Counted from the stretch's first letter, positions 36,760 through 46,211 are shown. The stretch: 64,000 nucleotides of DNA from Sphingomonas faeni (GCF_023195535.1 NZ_JALPNF010000003.1:1-64000), one strand, 5' to 3'. Numbers and translations are program-made. Notes: generated by a model not told the origin, from the sequence alone.

Positions 36760-37268
36760 TTACCTATCGCGATGCCTTGCCAGCCGACGGCGCAGAACTC
36801 GGCGCGATGGCGAAGCGGTCGTTCACCGACACCTTCGGCACGCTGTACCGGCCCGAAGACCTTGCCGCGTTTCTCGACCAGACGTTCGGGCAGAAGGGGT
36901 TGCCGGCGCAGCTGTCCGACCCCGCCTACACGGTGCGCGTGGCGGTGGACGAGGCGGGCGAGATCGTCGGGTTCGCCAAGATCGGACCGGTCGTGTTTCC
37001 CGGCGAATGGCCTGCGACCGCGATCGAACTTCACCAGCTTTACGTCAGTGGGGACCAGCATGGTGCGGGTGTTGGCCCGGCGTTGATGGACTGGGCGATC
37101 GATGTCGCGCGGGCTGGGGGGCGGACGGAAATGATCCTCAGTGTGTATGTGGATAACCATCGGGCGCACCGGTTCTACCAGCGGTACGGCTTTGTCGAGA
37201 TCGGGCGGTATGTGTTCATGGTTGGGGAGCAGCCTGACGATGATCGGATCATGCGGCTCGTCTTGTGA
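36756..37268 (+). CDS. GNAT-family N-acetyltransferase
   Basis: The 170-residue protein has the GNAT acyl-CoA binding pattern: the ELHQLYVSGDQHGAGVGPALMDWAI block (about 93-117; the usual R/Q-x-x-G-x-G/A is D-Q-H-G-A-G-V-G) and the C-terminal NHRAHRFYQRYGFVEIG near 131. The start overlaps the midA stop by four bases, so the two are coupled. The substrate is unknown. Confidence 0.92.
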   Translation: MITYRDALPADGAELGAMAKRSFTDTFGTLYRPEDLAAFLDQTFGQKGLPAQLSDPAYTVRVAVDEAGEIVGFAKIGPVVFPGEWPATAIELHQLYVSGDQHGAGVGPALMDWAIDVARAGGRTEMILSVYVDNHRAHRFYQRYGFVEIGRYVFMVGEQPDDDRIMRLVL

Positions 37269-37288
37269 TCGACGGTTCTAGTAGCCGC

Positions 37289-37391
37289 TACCCCGGCGCA
37301 GGCCGGGGCCCAATTGGAGAGGTCGTGGTAACGATGCGCAGTCCTTTGTCAGCGAGGTCCCCCAATTGGGCCCCGGCCTTCGCCGGGGTGG
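37289..37391. repeat. Family D inverted repeat, copy 4
   Basis: Arms with CCCCGGCGCAGGCCGGGG and CCCCGGCCTTCGCCGGGG, flanked inside by CCCAATTGG. It lies between the GNAT gene and pgeF; its right end is 23 bases from the pgeF start. Confidence 0.88.
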
Positions 37392-37413
37392 CTGCATGGG
37401 TGGGGTGGTGGAT

Positions 37414-38172
37414 ATGACTCTCGACGTCATTCGCGCGAAGTCGCTCGGCGACATTCCCCACGGGTTTCTCGGCCGTCGCGGGGGTGTCTCGATCGGCGCC
37501 TACGCGAGCCTCAACGTCGGTATCGGCTCCGACGACAATACCGCCCACATTGCCGAGAACCGCCGCCGTGCGACCGAAGCGGTCCTGCCGGGGGCGAAAC
37601 TCGTTGGGCTCTATCAAGTCCACTCTGCCGACGCGGTGACCGTGATCGAGCCGTTCGACGCTGCGATCCGACCGCATGCCGATGCGCTGGTGACCAACCG
37701 TCCCGGTCTCGCGCTCGGCATCCTCACCGCGGATTGCGCGCCGGTGCTGTTCGCCGACCGCGAGGCCGGCGTCGTCGCGGCGGCGCATGCCGGCTGGAAG
37801 GGCGCGCTTGGCGGCGTCACCGATGAAACGATCCTCGCGATGGAGGCGATCGGTGCGCAGCGCGACCGGATCGTCGCCGCAGTCGGGCCGTGCATCGCGC
37901 GCGCCAGCTACGAGGTCGACGACGGCTTCATCCGTCGATTCTGCGAGGCGGATCCGGCGAATGAGCGCTTCTTTGCGGATGGCCGTGCGGATCATTACCA
38001 GTTCGACTTGGAGGCCTATGTCGTCAGCCGGCTTGCGGTGGCGGGGATCGGGCGGATCGAAGCGCTCGGGTTGGACACCTATACCGACGAGGACCGGTTC
38101 TTCAGCTATCGGCGTGCGACCCATCGCGACGAGCCCTCCTACGGTCGTCAGATCAGCGTCATTGGCCTGTAA
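37414..38172 (+). CDS. pgeF: Peptidoglycan editing factor PgeF (YfiH)
   Basis: The 252-residue protein is of the Cu/Zn-type multicopper-related YfiH/LACC1 family; PgeF removes mis-incorporated L-Ser from peptidoglycan precursors. Metal ligands are visible: His in GLYQVHSADAV near 68, Cys in LTADCAPVLFAD near 107 and His in AAAHAGWKGALGG near 125. CIARASYEVDDGF near 165 is also typical. ATG 37414 follows GGTGGTGG. lgt-midA-pgeF proximity recurs in related genomes. Confidence 0.93.
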   Translation: MTLDVIRAKSLGDIPHGFLGRRGGVSIGAYASLNVGIGSDDNTAHIAENRRRATEAVLPGAKLVGLYQVHSADAVTVIEPFDAAIRPHADALVTNRPGLALGILTADCAPVLFADREAGVVAAAHAGWKGALGGVTDETILAMEAIGAQRDRIVAAVGPCIARASYEVDDGFIRRFCEADPANERFFADGRADHYQFDLEAYVVSRLAVAGIGRIEALGLDTYTDEDRFFSYRRATHRDEPSYGRQISVIGL

Positions 38173-38248
38173 CGGGTCCCAAATCCCGCACGGCTCGTTT
38201 AGGCTCGGCACATCGGCCCGCGCCAGACGGGCCACGCAGGAGCATATG

Positions 38249-39595
38249 ATGTCCGATACCCCGAATAACGCCGGTGCCATCCCCGCCGAAACCGAAGCCG
38301 ACCTGACCGGCGTAGCGGCACGCGTCGCGCCGAAGCCCGAGGTCGAGAAGATCGGCGGGCGCAAGCTGAAGCCGTCGACGCTGATGATGGGCCACGGTTA
38401 CGACCCCGCTCTGTCGGAAGGTTCGCTGAAGCCGCCGATCTTCCTCACCTCGACCTTCGTCTTCCCCAACGCAGCGGCGGGCAAGCGTCACTTCGAAGGC
38501 GTCACCGGCAAGCGTCCGGGCGGTGCGGAGGGCCTCGTCTATTCGCGCTTCAACGGGCCGAACCAGGAGATCCTCGAGGATCGCCTCGGCGTCTGGGAAG
38601 AGGCGGAGGACGCGCTCGCCTTCTCGTCGGGCATGTCGGCGATCGCGACGCTGTTCCTCGCGATGGTCAAGCCGGGCGACACGATCGTCCATTCGGGGCC
38701 GCTTTATGCCGCGACCGAGACGCTGATTGGCCGCGTGCTCGGTAAGTTCGGCGTGAAGTGGCTCGACTTCCCGGCTGGCGCGACGCGCGAGGAGATCGAC
38801 GCGGTGATGACCGAGGCGGCGACCGGCAACGTCGCGCTGATCTACCTCGAAAGCCCTGCGAACCCCACGAATGCGCTGGTCGACGTCGAGGCGGTCGCCG
38901 CCAGCCGTGACGCGATCTTCAAGGGTGAGAAACCCCCGATCGCAATCGACAACACGTTCCTCGGGCCGCTGTGGTTCCAGCCGCTTAAGCATGGCGCGGA
39001 TATCGTCGTGTATTCGCTGACGAAATATGTCGGCGGGCATTCCGATCTCGTCGCCGGCGGCGTGCTCGGCACGAAGGAACATATCAACACGATCCGGACG
39101 ATGCGGAACACGATCGGGACGATCACCGATCCGAATACCGCGTGGATGCTGTTGCGGTCGCTCGAAACGCTAGAGCTGCGTATGAGCCGGGCGGGCGAGA
39201 ATGCCGCGAAGGTCTGCGGCTTCCTGCGGCATCATCCGAAGGTCGAGCGGGTCGCGTATCTCGGCTTCCTAGAGGACGAGCCCGGCATGGAGCGGCAGGC
39301 GGACATCTATCGCCGGCATTGCACCGGTGGTGGCTCGACCTTCTCGCTGTACCTCAAGGGCGGCGAGCGCGAGAGTTTCGCGTTCCTCGACGCCTTGAAG
39401 ATCGCCAAGCTCGCGGTGTCGCTCGGCGGTACCGAGACGCTGGCGAGCCATCCGGCGGGGATGACGCATCTGTCGGTGCCCGACGCGCGGAAGCAGGCGC
39501 TGGGGATTACGGACAACCTCGTCCGGATTTCGATCGGGGTGGAGGATCCGGACGATCTGATCGCCGATTTCGAGCAGGCGCTGGAGACGATCTGA
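38249..39595 (+). CDS. Cystathionine gamma-synthase-family PLP enzyme
   Basis: The 448-residue trans-sulfuration enzyme binds PLP at Lys in the VYSLTKYVGGHSDLVAGG block near residue 255; SRFNGPNQEILEDRLG near 95 and SSGMSAIATLF near 125 are family marks. It may be a cystathionine gamma-synthase, methionine gamma-lyase or homoserine sulfhydrylase; sequence alone does not decide. The N-terminal 45 residues are an extra acidic extension. The second of two adjacent ATGs is used, six bases after AGGAG. Confidence 0.92.
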   Translation: MSDTPNNAGAIPAETEADLTGVAARVAPKPEVEKIGGRKLKPSTLMMGHGYDPALSEGSLKPPIFLTSTFVFPNAAAGKRHFEGVTGKRPGGAEGLVYSRFNGPNQEILEDRLGVWEEAEDALAFSSGMSAIATLFLAMVKPGDTIVHSGPLYAATETLIGRVLGKFGVKWLDFPAGATREEIDAVMTEAATGNVALIYLESPANPTNALVDVEAVAASRDAIFKGEKPPIAIDNTFLGPLWFQPLKHGADIVVYSLTKYVGGHSDLVAGGVLGTKEHINTIRTMRNTIGTITDPNTAWMLLRSLETLELRMSRAGENAAKVCGFLRHHPKVERVAYLGFLEDEPGMERQADIYRRHCTGGGSTFSLYLKGGERESFAFLDALKIAKLAVSLGGTETLASHPAGMTHLSVPDARKQALGITDNLVRISIGVEDPDDLIADFEQALETI

Positions 39596-39598
39596 GTT

Positions 39599-39676
39599 GT
39601 GTCTCCCGCGAACGCGGGAGTTCAGGGTTAGGATCGCTGCACCTCTAACCCTGGGCTGCTGCTTTCGCAGGAGAAC
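39599..39676. repeat. Family E inverted repeat, copy 2 (degenerate)
   Basis: The left arm CTCCCGCGAACGCGGGAG is intact; the right arm is degraded (TGCTTTCGCAGGAG). It lies between the PLP-enzyme gene and the phosphoribosyltransferase gene. Confidence 0.7.
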
Positions 39677-39714
39677 GGCTAGCTCTCGCAACGGCAAGTC
39701 GGTAGCGTCCAAGA

Positions 39715-40233
39715 ATGCCGATTTTCACCCCTATCCCGCAGCACGAGTTCGTCGCCGCGATCCACATCCTCGCCGCCAAGCTGGTCGAGGATACCGAGTG
39801 GAAACCCGATTACATCATCGGGATTGGTCGTGGCGGTCTCGTGCCCGCAGTGTTCCTCAGCCATGCGATCGGTTTGCCGACGCTGTCGGTCGATTATTCC
39901 AGCCAGGTGAAGGACTTTGCCGACGAGCCGCTGGTGAAGCTGGCCGCGCGCACGCGCAATGGCGAGCGGCTGCTGTTTCTCGACGATATCAATGATTCTG
40001 GGCGGACGATCACGCATTTGCGGGGAGCGCTGGCTGCGGCGGGGGCGGTCGAGGGCGCGGTGCGGTTTGCGATGTTGATCGACAACGTCAGTTCGGCGGA
40101 GCGGATCGAATATAGCGCGCGGGTTATCGATCGGGCGGTGACCAAGGACTGGTTCGTGTTCCCTTGGGAGGCGGTCGCGCCGGCTGCGGCGATTGCCGAG
40201 GACGCGGCGGAGGTGCCTGAGCGGATCGCGTGA
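39715..40233 (+). CDS. Phosphoribosyltransferase (xanthine/guanine type)
   Basis: The 172-residue type I phosphoribosyltransferase has the PRPP loop LLFLDDINDSGRTI near residue 87 and the IGIGRGGLVPAVFLSHAI block near 35 as in XGPRT/Gpt-like enzymes of purine salvage. The hood region is short. Substrate (hypoxanthine, xanthine or guanine) cannot be fixed by reading. It stands alone between repeats. Confidence 0.9.
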   Translation: MPIFTPIPQHEFVAAIHILAAKLVEDTEWKPDYIIGIGRGGLVPAVFLSHAIGLPTLSVDYSSQVKDFADEPLVKLAARTRNGERLLFLDDINDSGRTITHLRGALAAAGAVEGAVRFAMLIDNVSSAERIEYSARVIDRAVTKDWFVFPWEAVAPAAAIAEDAAEVPERIA

Positions 40234-40245
40234 TCCACGCCCGCC

Positions 40246-40273
40246 CGTCATCCTGACTTTCGTCAGGATGACG
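40246..40273. repeat. Family B single palindrome, copy 6
   Basis: A single arm of 28 bases: CCTGACTTTCGTCAGG flanked by CGTCAT and ATGACG. No second arm is present. It lies in the convergent gap after the phosphoribosyltransferase gene. Confidence 0.85.
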
Positions 40274-40334
40274 GAATGTGGGGCGTCGAGCCTGCACCAT
40301 TAGCGCCGGTATCGCTCGACTGCGGACGAACAAA

Positions 40335-40363
40335 GGGCCGGCTTCCGAACGGGAAGCCGGCCC
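40335..40363. terminator. Strong hairpin, probable bidirectional terminator
   Basis: A 12-bp perfect stem (GGGCCGGCTTCC with GGAAGCCGGCCC) closes a five-base loop. On the minus strand it is followed by CTTTGTT, so it fits best as terminator of the glycine-zipper gene. The gap 40234-40528 otherwise holds only the family B palindrome. Confidence 0.65.
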
Positions 40364-40528
40364 TCGCCCTCGATACGCTACGCGAGGGAACTGGGGAACT
40401 GGTGTGGTGGCCTAAGCGGGGCGCGACGTCGGCGAAGCCGTCGTCGGTCGGGTCAGGCGCTGCCTGCCCACCGTCCGTGCCGGCGGGTGCTCGGCCGCTT
40501 TGCGGCGAGCACCGACCCGTTGCCGGGC

Positions 40529-40909
40529 TTAGCGCCGGCAGTACCGCGGGTTATCCGACTTATCGATTGCGTTGCCGGCGAGACCACCGCCCGCGGCGCC
40601 TAGCACTGCGCCGAGCGTCCGGTCACCGCGACCTGCGATCGTGTGGCCGAGCAGGCCGCCGGCGAGTGCGCCGACGATCGTGCCACCGCTGTTGTCGCAA
40701 CCGCGACGATTGCGGGCGTTGTAGCGGCGATCGTTGCCGCGATACTGGCGATAGCCACGATCGTAGCCACCGTCGCGATAGCCGCCCTGATAGCCATCGT
40801 AGCCACGCTCGTAGCGCGAGCCATAACGCTGCGCATCGGCGGCGGCGGGAACGAGGGCGGTCGCACCCAATGCGAGGGCACTGGCGGCGAGGGTAAAAGT
40901 CTTGAACAT
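40529..40909 (-). CDS. Secreted glycine-zipper protein
   Basis: The 126-residue protein has a signal peptide (1-26, ending ADA), a Tyr/Arg/Gly-rich low-complexity middle (about 28-70) and a C-terminal glycine-zipper 2TM domain: GTIVGALAGGLLGHTIAG near 77 and LGAVLGAAGGGLAGNAID near 98, as in outer-membrane Rick_17kDa-like proteins. Two Cys (in RGCDN and near the end, RYCRR) may form a disulfide. GGGAG lies eight bases before ATG 40909. It probably sits in the envelope; the function is unknown. Confidence 0.9.
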   Translation of the reverse strand: MFKTFTLAASALALGATALVPAAADAQRYGSRYERGYDGYQGGYRDGGYDRGYRQYRGNDRRYNARNRRGCDNSGGTIVGALAGGLLGHTIAGRGDRTLGAVLGAAGGGLAGNAIDKSDNPRYCRR

Positions 40910-41064
40910 CGTGCGTCTCCCGTTGGGGATTTCGGCGGCGGCGTCTGCCGTGCTTCCATCCTCGATGAAACGCTTATGGGTGATTCGCATTGAGCCGAGC
41001 CTGAATGCCTCCGTTATCCGCGGTTCATGCTTCCGCGGATCGCCGGACGCCCTATGAGGACGCG

Positions 41065-42090
41065 ATGCGGCGCTTGATCACTGTCCTGTTCGTCGCCGTG
41101 AGCGTCTGTGCAATCGTGCCGACCTGGTCGGGCGAAGCGCGGCTCGACCTGCTCGGCGATCGCGCGCAGTTGACCGCGACTCGCGTGATGCTCGATCGGA
41201 CTAATCCGCGGCACGTGCGAGTCGGGGGGCTGACCTATCTCGGCGGCGTGGCGCTCGCCAGCCGAGACCGGGCGTTCGGCGGGTTCTCGTCGCTAGACGT
41301 CGCCGCCGCGATCACCGGGAATCGCTTCACGCTGCTCAGCGACGGCGGCAATGTCGTGCAGTTCGACATGGGGCTGGACTGGCGCCCGCACCGCATCGCC
41401 TTCACCAACCTGCCCGCCGGGCCCGGCATCGGCTGGGAGAAGCGCGACCGCGACAGTGAATCGATGGCGATCGATCCGGCGACGGGCAGGATCTGGGTCG
41501 GGTTCGAAGATGGCAACACGATCTGGCGTTATGCACCGGGGTTCGCGCGGTACGAGGCGCGGGTGGCGCCGGACGCGATGCGCAAATGGCCGGCGAACGG
41601 GGGATCGGAATCGATGGCGCGGCTGCCGGATGGCCGATTCGTCGTGATCAGCGAGGAGGCGCATGTGCGTCGATCGGACTGGAGCGGGTCGGAGAAGGCG
41701 CGACTGCGGACGCGGCAGGCGTTGATCTTCACGGGCGATCCGACCGGGGCCGCGCCGCCGTCGCGTTTCGCCTACGAACCGTATGGTCGGTATGATCCTT
41801 CGGACATCACCGCGTTGCCGAATGGCGACCTGCTGGTACTCGATCGCGGGTTTCGCCTGCCGTTTATCTTCTCGGCGCGGATATCTCGGGTGGCGGCGCG
41901 CGATGTGGTGGCGGGGCGAATCGCACGCGGCGAATTGATCGCCACCATCGACGCGCCGCTGATCCACGATAATTTCGAGGGGATCGACACGACGGTCGAG
42001 AACGGCGCGACGATCGTGTGGATCGTGTCCGACGACAACCAGATGGTTCTTCAGCGGACGCTGTTGCTGAAGTTGCGGTTGGAGCGGTAG
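41065..42090 (+). CDS. Phytase-like esterase domain protein
   Basis: The 341-residue protein has a signal peptide or N-terminal anchor (about 3-24) and a beta-propeller of the esterase-like-activity-of-phytase group: GGLTYLGGVAL and FGGFSSLDV near 57-77, then DSESMAIDPATGRIWVGFED near 132 and a GGSESMARLPDGRFVVISEE repeat near 180. ATG 41065 begins just before the signal; an upstream in-frame start is less likely. Such proteins are exported or periplasmic, and the true substrate is unknown. It is divergent from the glycine-zipper gene. Confidence 0.88.
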   Translation: MRRLITVLFVAVSVCAIVPTWSGEARLDLLGDRAQLTATRVMLDRTNPRHVRVGGLTYLGGVALASRDRAFGGFSSLDVAAAITGNRFTLLSDGGNVVQFDMGLDWRPHRIAFTNLPAGPGIGWEKRDRDSESMAIDPATGRIWVGFEDGNTIWRYAPGFARYEARVAPDAMRKWPANGGSESMARLPDGRFVVISEEAHVRRSDWSGSEKARLRTRQALIFTGDPTGAAPPSRFAYEPYGRYDPSDITALPNGDLLVLDRGFRLPFIFSARISRVAARDVVAGRIARGELIATIDAPLIHDNFEGIDTTVENGATIVWIVSDDNQMVLQRTLLLKLRLER

Positions 42091-42137
42091 CGGCGGGGCG
42101 GGTTTGTAGCCACTCGCCCGTCGTGCCTTTACCCCTG

Positions 42138-42161
42138 ATCCCAGCTTTCGCTGGGATGACG
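42138..42161. repeat. Family C single arm, copy 4
   Basis: One hairpin TCCCAGCTTTCGCTGGGA followed by TGACG. No inverted partner. It lies in the convergent gap between the phytase-like gene and rpmB. Confidence 0.8.
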
Positions 42162-42235
42162 GGCAACGTGGACCAGGGACCTGGTCGCCGTCTGTGGAAG
42201 TACGGCCATGCAGACCCATCACCCACAAACGCCGA

Positions 42236-42266
42236 CGGCCCGCTCTGCGAAGTGCAGGGCGGGCCG
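42236..42266 (-). terminator. Hairpin after rpmB
   Basis: A 13-bp stem (with one T/G pair) closes a five-base GAAGT loop; outer arms are CGGCCCGC and GCGGGCCG. It begins about 26 bases beyond the rpmB stop; the following minus-strand bases include GTTTGTGG, so the T-tail is weak. Confidence 0.6.
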
Positions 42267-42291
42267 CGGTGATCGCAGTACGACGTCGCTG

Positions 42292-42591
42292 TTAGGCGGC
42301 GACGGCCGAAGCTGCGATCTTCTTGACGACTTCGCGCTTCAGGCGACGAACGCGGAGCGACAGCTTGTCGTCCGAGACCTTCACCAGCCAGTTGTCGAGG
42401 CCACCGTTGTGCTCGACGGTGCGCAGGCCATGCGTCGATACGCGCAGCTTGACGCCCTTCTCGAGCGAATCGGAAAGCAGCGTGACGTTTTGCAGGTTCG
42501 GCAGGAACGTGCGCTTGGTCTTGTTGTTGGCGTGGGAGACGTTGTTCCCGACCATCCGGCCCTTGCCGGTCAGTTCGCAGATGCGCGACAT
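42292..42591 (-). CDS. rpmB: 50S ribosomal protein L28
   Basis: The 99-residue protein matches L28 throughout: [11 protein letters not shown] at the start, [20 protein letters not shown] near 15 and the Arg/Lys-rich [10 protein letters not shown] block near 50. It binds 23S rRNA in the large subunit. It is slightly longer than E. coli L28 through a C-terminal extension, as is usual in alphaproteobacteria. It is a single gene with its own terminator-like hairpin. Confidence 0.98.
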   Translation of the reverse strand: MSRICELTGKGRMVGNNVSHANNKTKRTFLPNLQNVTLLSDSLEKGVKLRVSTHGLRTVEHNGGLDNWLVKVSDDKLSLRVRRLKREVVKKIAASAVAA

Positions 42592-42762
42592 GTGATTACC
42601 TATTCAAGTGTCGGGAGGAACCCCGGAAAGGCGCGCGGATAGCTGGCACGCCGGCTTTCGTCAACCGATTGTGCGTAATACGGTTGTGCAACCCGCGGCA
42701 TTCGAGGACGTTGTTACGCTATCGAACTGTTCGCTGCGAGCCGTTCAAAAAGGGGATGTCCT

Positions 42763-42981
42763 ATGCGTACGCTCTTGTCACTGGTGGCTATCGTGATTCT
42801 CGTGGTGGTCGGCCTGATGTATTTCGGGATCATCAACATCGACCAGACCCGCCAGGGCGTCGTCCAGGCGCCGAAGTTCCAGGCGGACGTCGCCAAGGTC
42901 ACGCTCGGCACCGAGAACAAGACGGTGGCGGTGCCGACGATCAACGTCGAGAAGCCCGCCAACAGCCAGGCACCGAACTGA
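42763..42981 (+). CDS. Small single-span membrane protein
   Basis: The 72-residue protein has one N-terminal hydrophobic span (about 3-24, LLSLVAIVILVVVGLMYFG) and a polar tail predicted outside the cytosol with a VAVPTINVEKP motif. AAAAAGGGGATG-type upstream bases (AGGGGA) precede the ATG. It lies 39 bases before tadA. I do not recognise a characterised family, though similar short proteins seem common in sphingomonads. Confidence 0.8.
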   Translation: MRTLLSLVAIVILVVVGLMYFGIINIDQTRQGVVQAPKFQADVAKVTLGTENKTVAVPTINVEKPANSQAPN

Positions 42982-43020
42982 GCTTTACGGCACGCGGGCG
43001 GCGGGGCAGGGCCTGAGGCC

Positions 43021-43470
43021 ATGTTCCCCGTCCCCGAACCTATGCGCCGCGCGCTCGACGCGGCCCGCGATGCGGCGCTGGCCGGGGAAGTCCCGGTTGG
43101 CGCCGTTGTCGTGAAGGACGGCGTCATTATCGCGACGGCGGCCAATGCGCCTCGGGCGTTGTGCGACCCCACTGCGCATGCCGAAATCCAGGCGATTCGC
43201 GCAGCCGCTTCGGTGTTGGGGAGCGATCGGCTTGAGGGGTGCGATCTTTGGGTGACACTTGAGCCATGTGCGATGTGCGCCGGAGCCATCGCGCATGCCC
43301 GGATTGCGCGGCTCTATTATGGGGCCGCGGATGCAAAGGGCGGCGCGGTCGAGCATGGACCGCGTTTTTTTGGTCAGGCGACCTGCCATCATCGGCCTGA
43401 GGTTTATGCGGGGATTGCGGAGACCGAGGCGGCGATGATGCTGCGGGAGTTCTTCGCGAGCCGCCGGTAG
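43021..43470 (+). CDS. tadA: tRNA adenosine(34) deaminase TadA
   Basis: The 149-residue zinc deaminase makes inosine at the wobble base of tRNA-Arg(ACG). The zinc/catalytic motif is H53-A-E55 and PCAMC (C83, C86). The length and the EPVGAVVV-like (EVPVGAVVV) start of the core fit TadA better than guanine or cytosine deaminases. It follows the small membrane protein gene by 39 bases and ends 18 bases before a family A repeat. Confidence 0.93.
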   Translation: MFPVPEPMRRALDAARDAALAGEVPVGAVVVKDGVIIATAANAPRALCDPTAHAEIQAIRAAASVLGSDRLEGCDLWVTLEPCAMCAGAIAHARIARLYYGAADAKGGAVEHGPRFFGQATCHHRPEVYAGIAETEAAMMLREFFASRR

Positions 43471-43488
43471 GGGCGAAGCGATCCATGA

Positions 43489-43612
43489 TCCTCCCCCGTC
43501 AGGGGGAGGTGGCGCCGAAGGCGACGGAGGGGGAGGACACGGAACAGAGGTTTTCCCTCTCCTCCCCCTCCGTCTGGCAAGGGCCAGACACCTCCCCCTG
43601 GCAGGGGAGGAT
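43489..43612. repeat. Family A composite inverted repeat, copy 4
   Basis: The left arm has GCGCCGAAGGCGAC and the right arm TGGC...GCCA. It fills the tadA / pepN convergent gap and ends 10 bases from the pepN stop. Confidence 0.9.
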
Positions 43613-43622
43613 TAGACTCAGT

Positions 43623-46211
43623 TCAGCCCTCCAAACTCTTCGACGCCTGTTCGAACAGGTCCTTCGACAGCCCCGGCGTCCGCACGATCCGCTCCAGTTC
43701 CCCGCGCATCAGCGCCGCCCGCGCTGCATCGAACCGGCGCCAGCGGCCGAGCGGCGGCAGGAGTTTCGCGGCGGTTTGTGGGTTGAGGCGGTCGAGCGCG
43801 ATCAGCTGGTCGGCCAGGAACCGATAGCCGCCCCCGTCTGCGGTGTTGAACGCACGCTGGTTCGCCCCGAACGCGCCGATCAGCGAGCGCGCGCGGTTGG
43901 GGTTAGTCAGGGTGAAGTCGGCATGCCCGGCCAGCGCGGCGACGACCGCGCCGGTATCGTCACGCGACGACTGTGCCTGCGCCTGGAACCATTTGTCGAG
44001 CACCAGCGGATTGTCGCAATATTGGCTGTAGAAGATGTCGAGCGCGGTGGTGCGGATGTCGGATGTGCTGCTGACGAGCGTCGTCAGCGCGCCCATCCGG
44101 TCGGTCATGTTGTCTGCCGAATCGAACTGCGCAAACGCCAGGTCAGCCGCATCCGCTGCGCCGCTCGCTGCTATATAGCCGAGTGCTACCGTCCGCAGGC
44201 GACGGAGGCCCTTGCCCTCGGGCGTGTAGGCATAGGGCTGTCCTTCACCACGTGCGTACGCCTGCCGCCATTGTGCTTCGAGCCGCGTGCCGAGGGCGTG
44301 GCGGAGCGTCTCCCGCGCGCGGAAGATCGCCTCGGGGTCGACGACGGCCATCTGGTCGCCGATAAAGCTCTCCGACGGCAGCAACACCGCCTCCGCGACG
44401 AACGCCAGATCGAGCGCGGCGTCGGCGAGCGTGTTCGCCACCGCGGCGATCACGCCTTCGTGATCCGTGCGGCCTTCCACCGAGGCGACCAGCGTATCGA
44501 GCATCAATTGCTGCATCGCCTCGTAGCGCGCGAACGGATCGTCGTCGTGCGCGCTGAGGAAAGCGAGATCGGCGGCGGTGCGGTCGGTCTCGACCACCAC
44601 GGGGGCGGAGAAGCCGCGGTTGATCGACAGCACCGCGCGCTCGGCGAGGCCTTCGAACGTGATCGTGTCGAGCGTGTCGTCGAACAGGACGAGGCGTTCG
44701 TCAGTCAACGCCGCGCCGGACTCCGCGCCGAACAGCTTGATCCGCAACGGCAGGACCATCGGCGACTTCACCGGCTGGCCCGGCGTCGCGGGAACCTGCT
44801 GGGCGAGACGGAGCGTCGCGCGGTCGCCGTCCTGCGAGAGGCTGGCGGATACGCGCGGCGTGCCTGCCTGCGAATACCAGAGGCGGAACTGGGTGAGGTC
44901 GACCTTGCCGCCTTCCTCCATCGAGGTGACGAAATCCTCGCAGGTCGCGGCCGTCCCGTCGTAGCGGTCGAAATACAGGTCGGTGCCGGCGCGGAAGCCC
45001 TGCGGGCCGAGGATCGCGGCCATCATCCGGATCAGTTCGGCGCCCTTGTTGTAGATCGTCGCGGTGTAGAAGTTGGAGATTTCCTGGTAGGATTCCGGGC
45101 GTACCGGATGCGCGAGCGGGCCGGAATCCTCGGGGAACTGCGACGCGCGCAGGCCGCGGACGTCCTCGATCCGCCTGACCGCGCGCGAACCCTGGTCGGC
45201 GGAGAAGCCCTGGTCGCGATAGACGGTAAAGCCTTCCTTCAACGACAGCTGGAACCAGTCGCGGCAGGTGATGCGGTTGCCCGACCAATTGTGGAAATAC
45301 TCGTGCGCGACGACCGCGGCGATCGCGTCGTAATCGTAATCGGTCGCGGTATCCGGGTCGGCCAGGATGTAGCGCGAATTGAATATATTGAGGCCCTTGT
45401 TCTCCATCGCGCCGAAGTTGAAATCGTCGACCGCGACGATGTTGAACACGTCGAGGTCGTATTCGCGGCCATAGGTCGTCTCGTCCCACGCCATCGCGAG
45501 TTCGAGCGCCTTCAACGCGTGGTCGGTCTTGGGCAGGTCGGCCTCGCGGACCCAGATGCCGAGCGACACCTCGCGCCCCGACATCGTCGTGAAGCTGCTG
45601 CGGTTTACGGCTAGATCGCCGGCGACCAGCGCGAAGAGGTAGGATGGCTTCGGAAATGGGTCGTGCCAAGTCGCCCAATGGCGGCCGTCTTCGAGGTCCC
45701 TCTGCGCGACCGGATCGCCGTTTGCGAGCAGCACGGGGAAGTGCTTCCTGTCCGCGGTCATGCGCACCGAATAGACGCTGAGCACATCGGGGCGGTCGGG
45801 GAAATAGGTGATGCGGCGGAAGCCCTCCGCCTCGCACTGGGTGCAGAGATTGCCACCCGATGCGTAGAGCCCCATCAACTGCGTGTTGCGATCGGGGGCG
45901 ATCTCGACCTGTGTCTCGACGACATGCGCGGCGCCCGTAAGCGGGATAACGAGTTGCTCGCCGTCGATCCGCCAGTCGTTGATCGCGACGCCGTCGACCG
46001 TGACCGACAGTGGCTTTTGCCCTGCGCCGTCGAGCCGCAGCGGTGCGTCGTGATCGCCGTTGCGCGTGACCGACAAGGTCGCGGTAACCCGCGTGGTGGA
46101 CGGATCGAGGTCGAAATCCAGCTTCGTCTCGGGGACCAGCCATTCGGGCGGGGTGTAATCCTCGCGGCGAATGACGAGCGGGTGGGCGAGACTGTTTTGG
46201 ATATCGAGCAT
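43623..46211 (-). CDS. pepN: Aminopeptidase N (M1 family)
   Basis: The 862-residue zinc metallopeptidase removes N-terminal residues from peptides. The exopeptidase motif GAMEN lies near residue 266 and the zinc site HEYFHNW begins at H303, with the third ligand Glu about 19 residues further (SLKEGFTVYRDQ). The length and domain order (N-terminal beta saddle, thermolysin-like core, long helical C terminus) match the E. coli PepN type. ATG 46211 is used. It is divergent from the M28 peptidase gene. Confidence 0.97.
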   Translation of the reverse strand: MLDIQNSLAHPLVIRREDYTPPEWLVPETKLDFDLDPSTTRVTATLSVTRNGDHDAPLRLDGAGQKPLSVTVDGVAINDWRIDGEQLVIPLTGAAHVVETQVEIAPDRNTQLMGLYASGGNLCTQCEAEGFRRITYFPDRPDVLSVYSVRMTADRKHFPVLLANGDPVAQRDLEDGRHWATWHDPFPKPSYLFALVAGDLAVNRSSFTTMSGREVSLGIWVREADLPKTDHALKALELAMAWDETTYGREYDLDVFNIVAVDDFNFGAMENKGLNIFNSRYILADPDTATDYDYDAIAAVVAHEYFHNWSGNRITCRDWFQLSLKEGFTVYRDQGFSADQGSRAVRRIEDVRGLRASQFPEDSGPLAHPVRPESYQEISNFYTATIYNKGAELIRMMAAILGPQGFRAGTDLYFDRYDGTAATCEDFVTSMEEGGKVDLTQFRLWYSQAGTPRVSASLSQDGDRATLRLAQQVPATPGQPVKSPMVLPLRIKLFGAESGAALTDERLVLFDDTLDTITFEGLAERAVLSINRGFSAPVVVETDRTAADLAFLSAHDDDPFARYEAMQQLMLDTLVASVEGRTDHEGVIAAVANTLADAALDLAFVAEAVLLPSESFIGDQMAVVDPEAIFRARETLRHALGTRLEAQWRQAYARGEGQPYAYTPEGKGLRRLRTVALGYIAASGAADAADLAFAQFDSADNMTDRMGALTTLVSSTSDIRTTALDIFYSQYCDNPLVLDKWFQAQAQSSRDDTGAVVAALAGHADFTLTNPNRARSLIGAFGANQRAFNTADGGGYRFLADQLIALDRLNPQTAAKLLPPLGRWRRFDAARAALMRGELERIVRTPGLSKDLFEQASKSLEG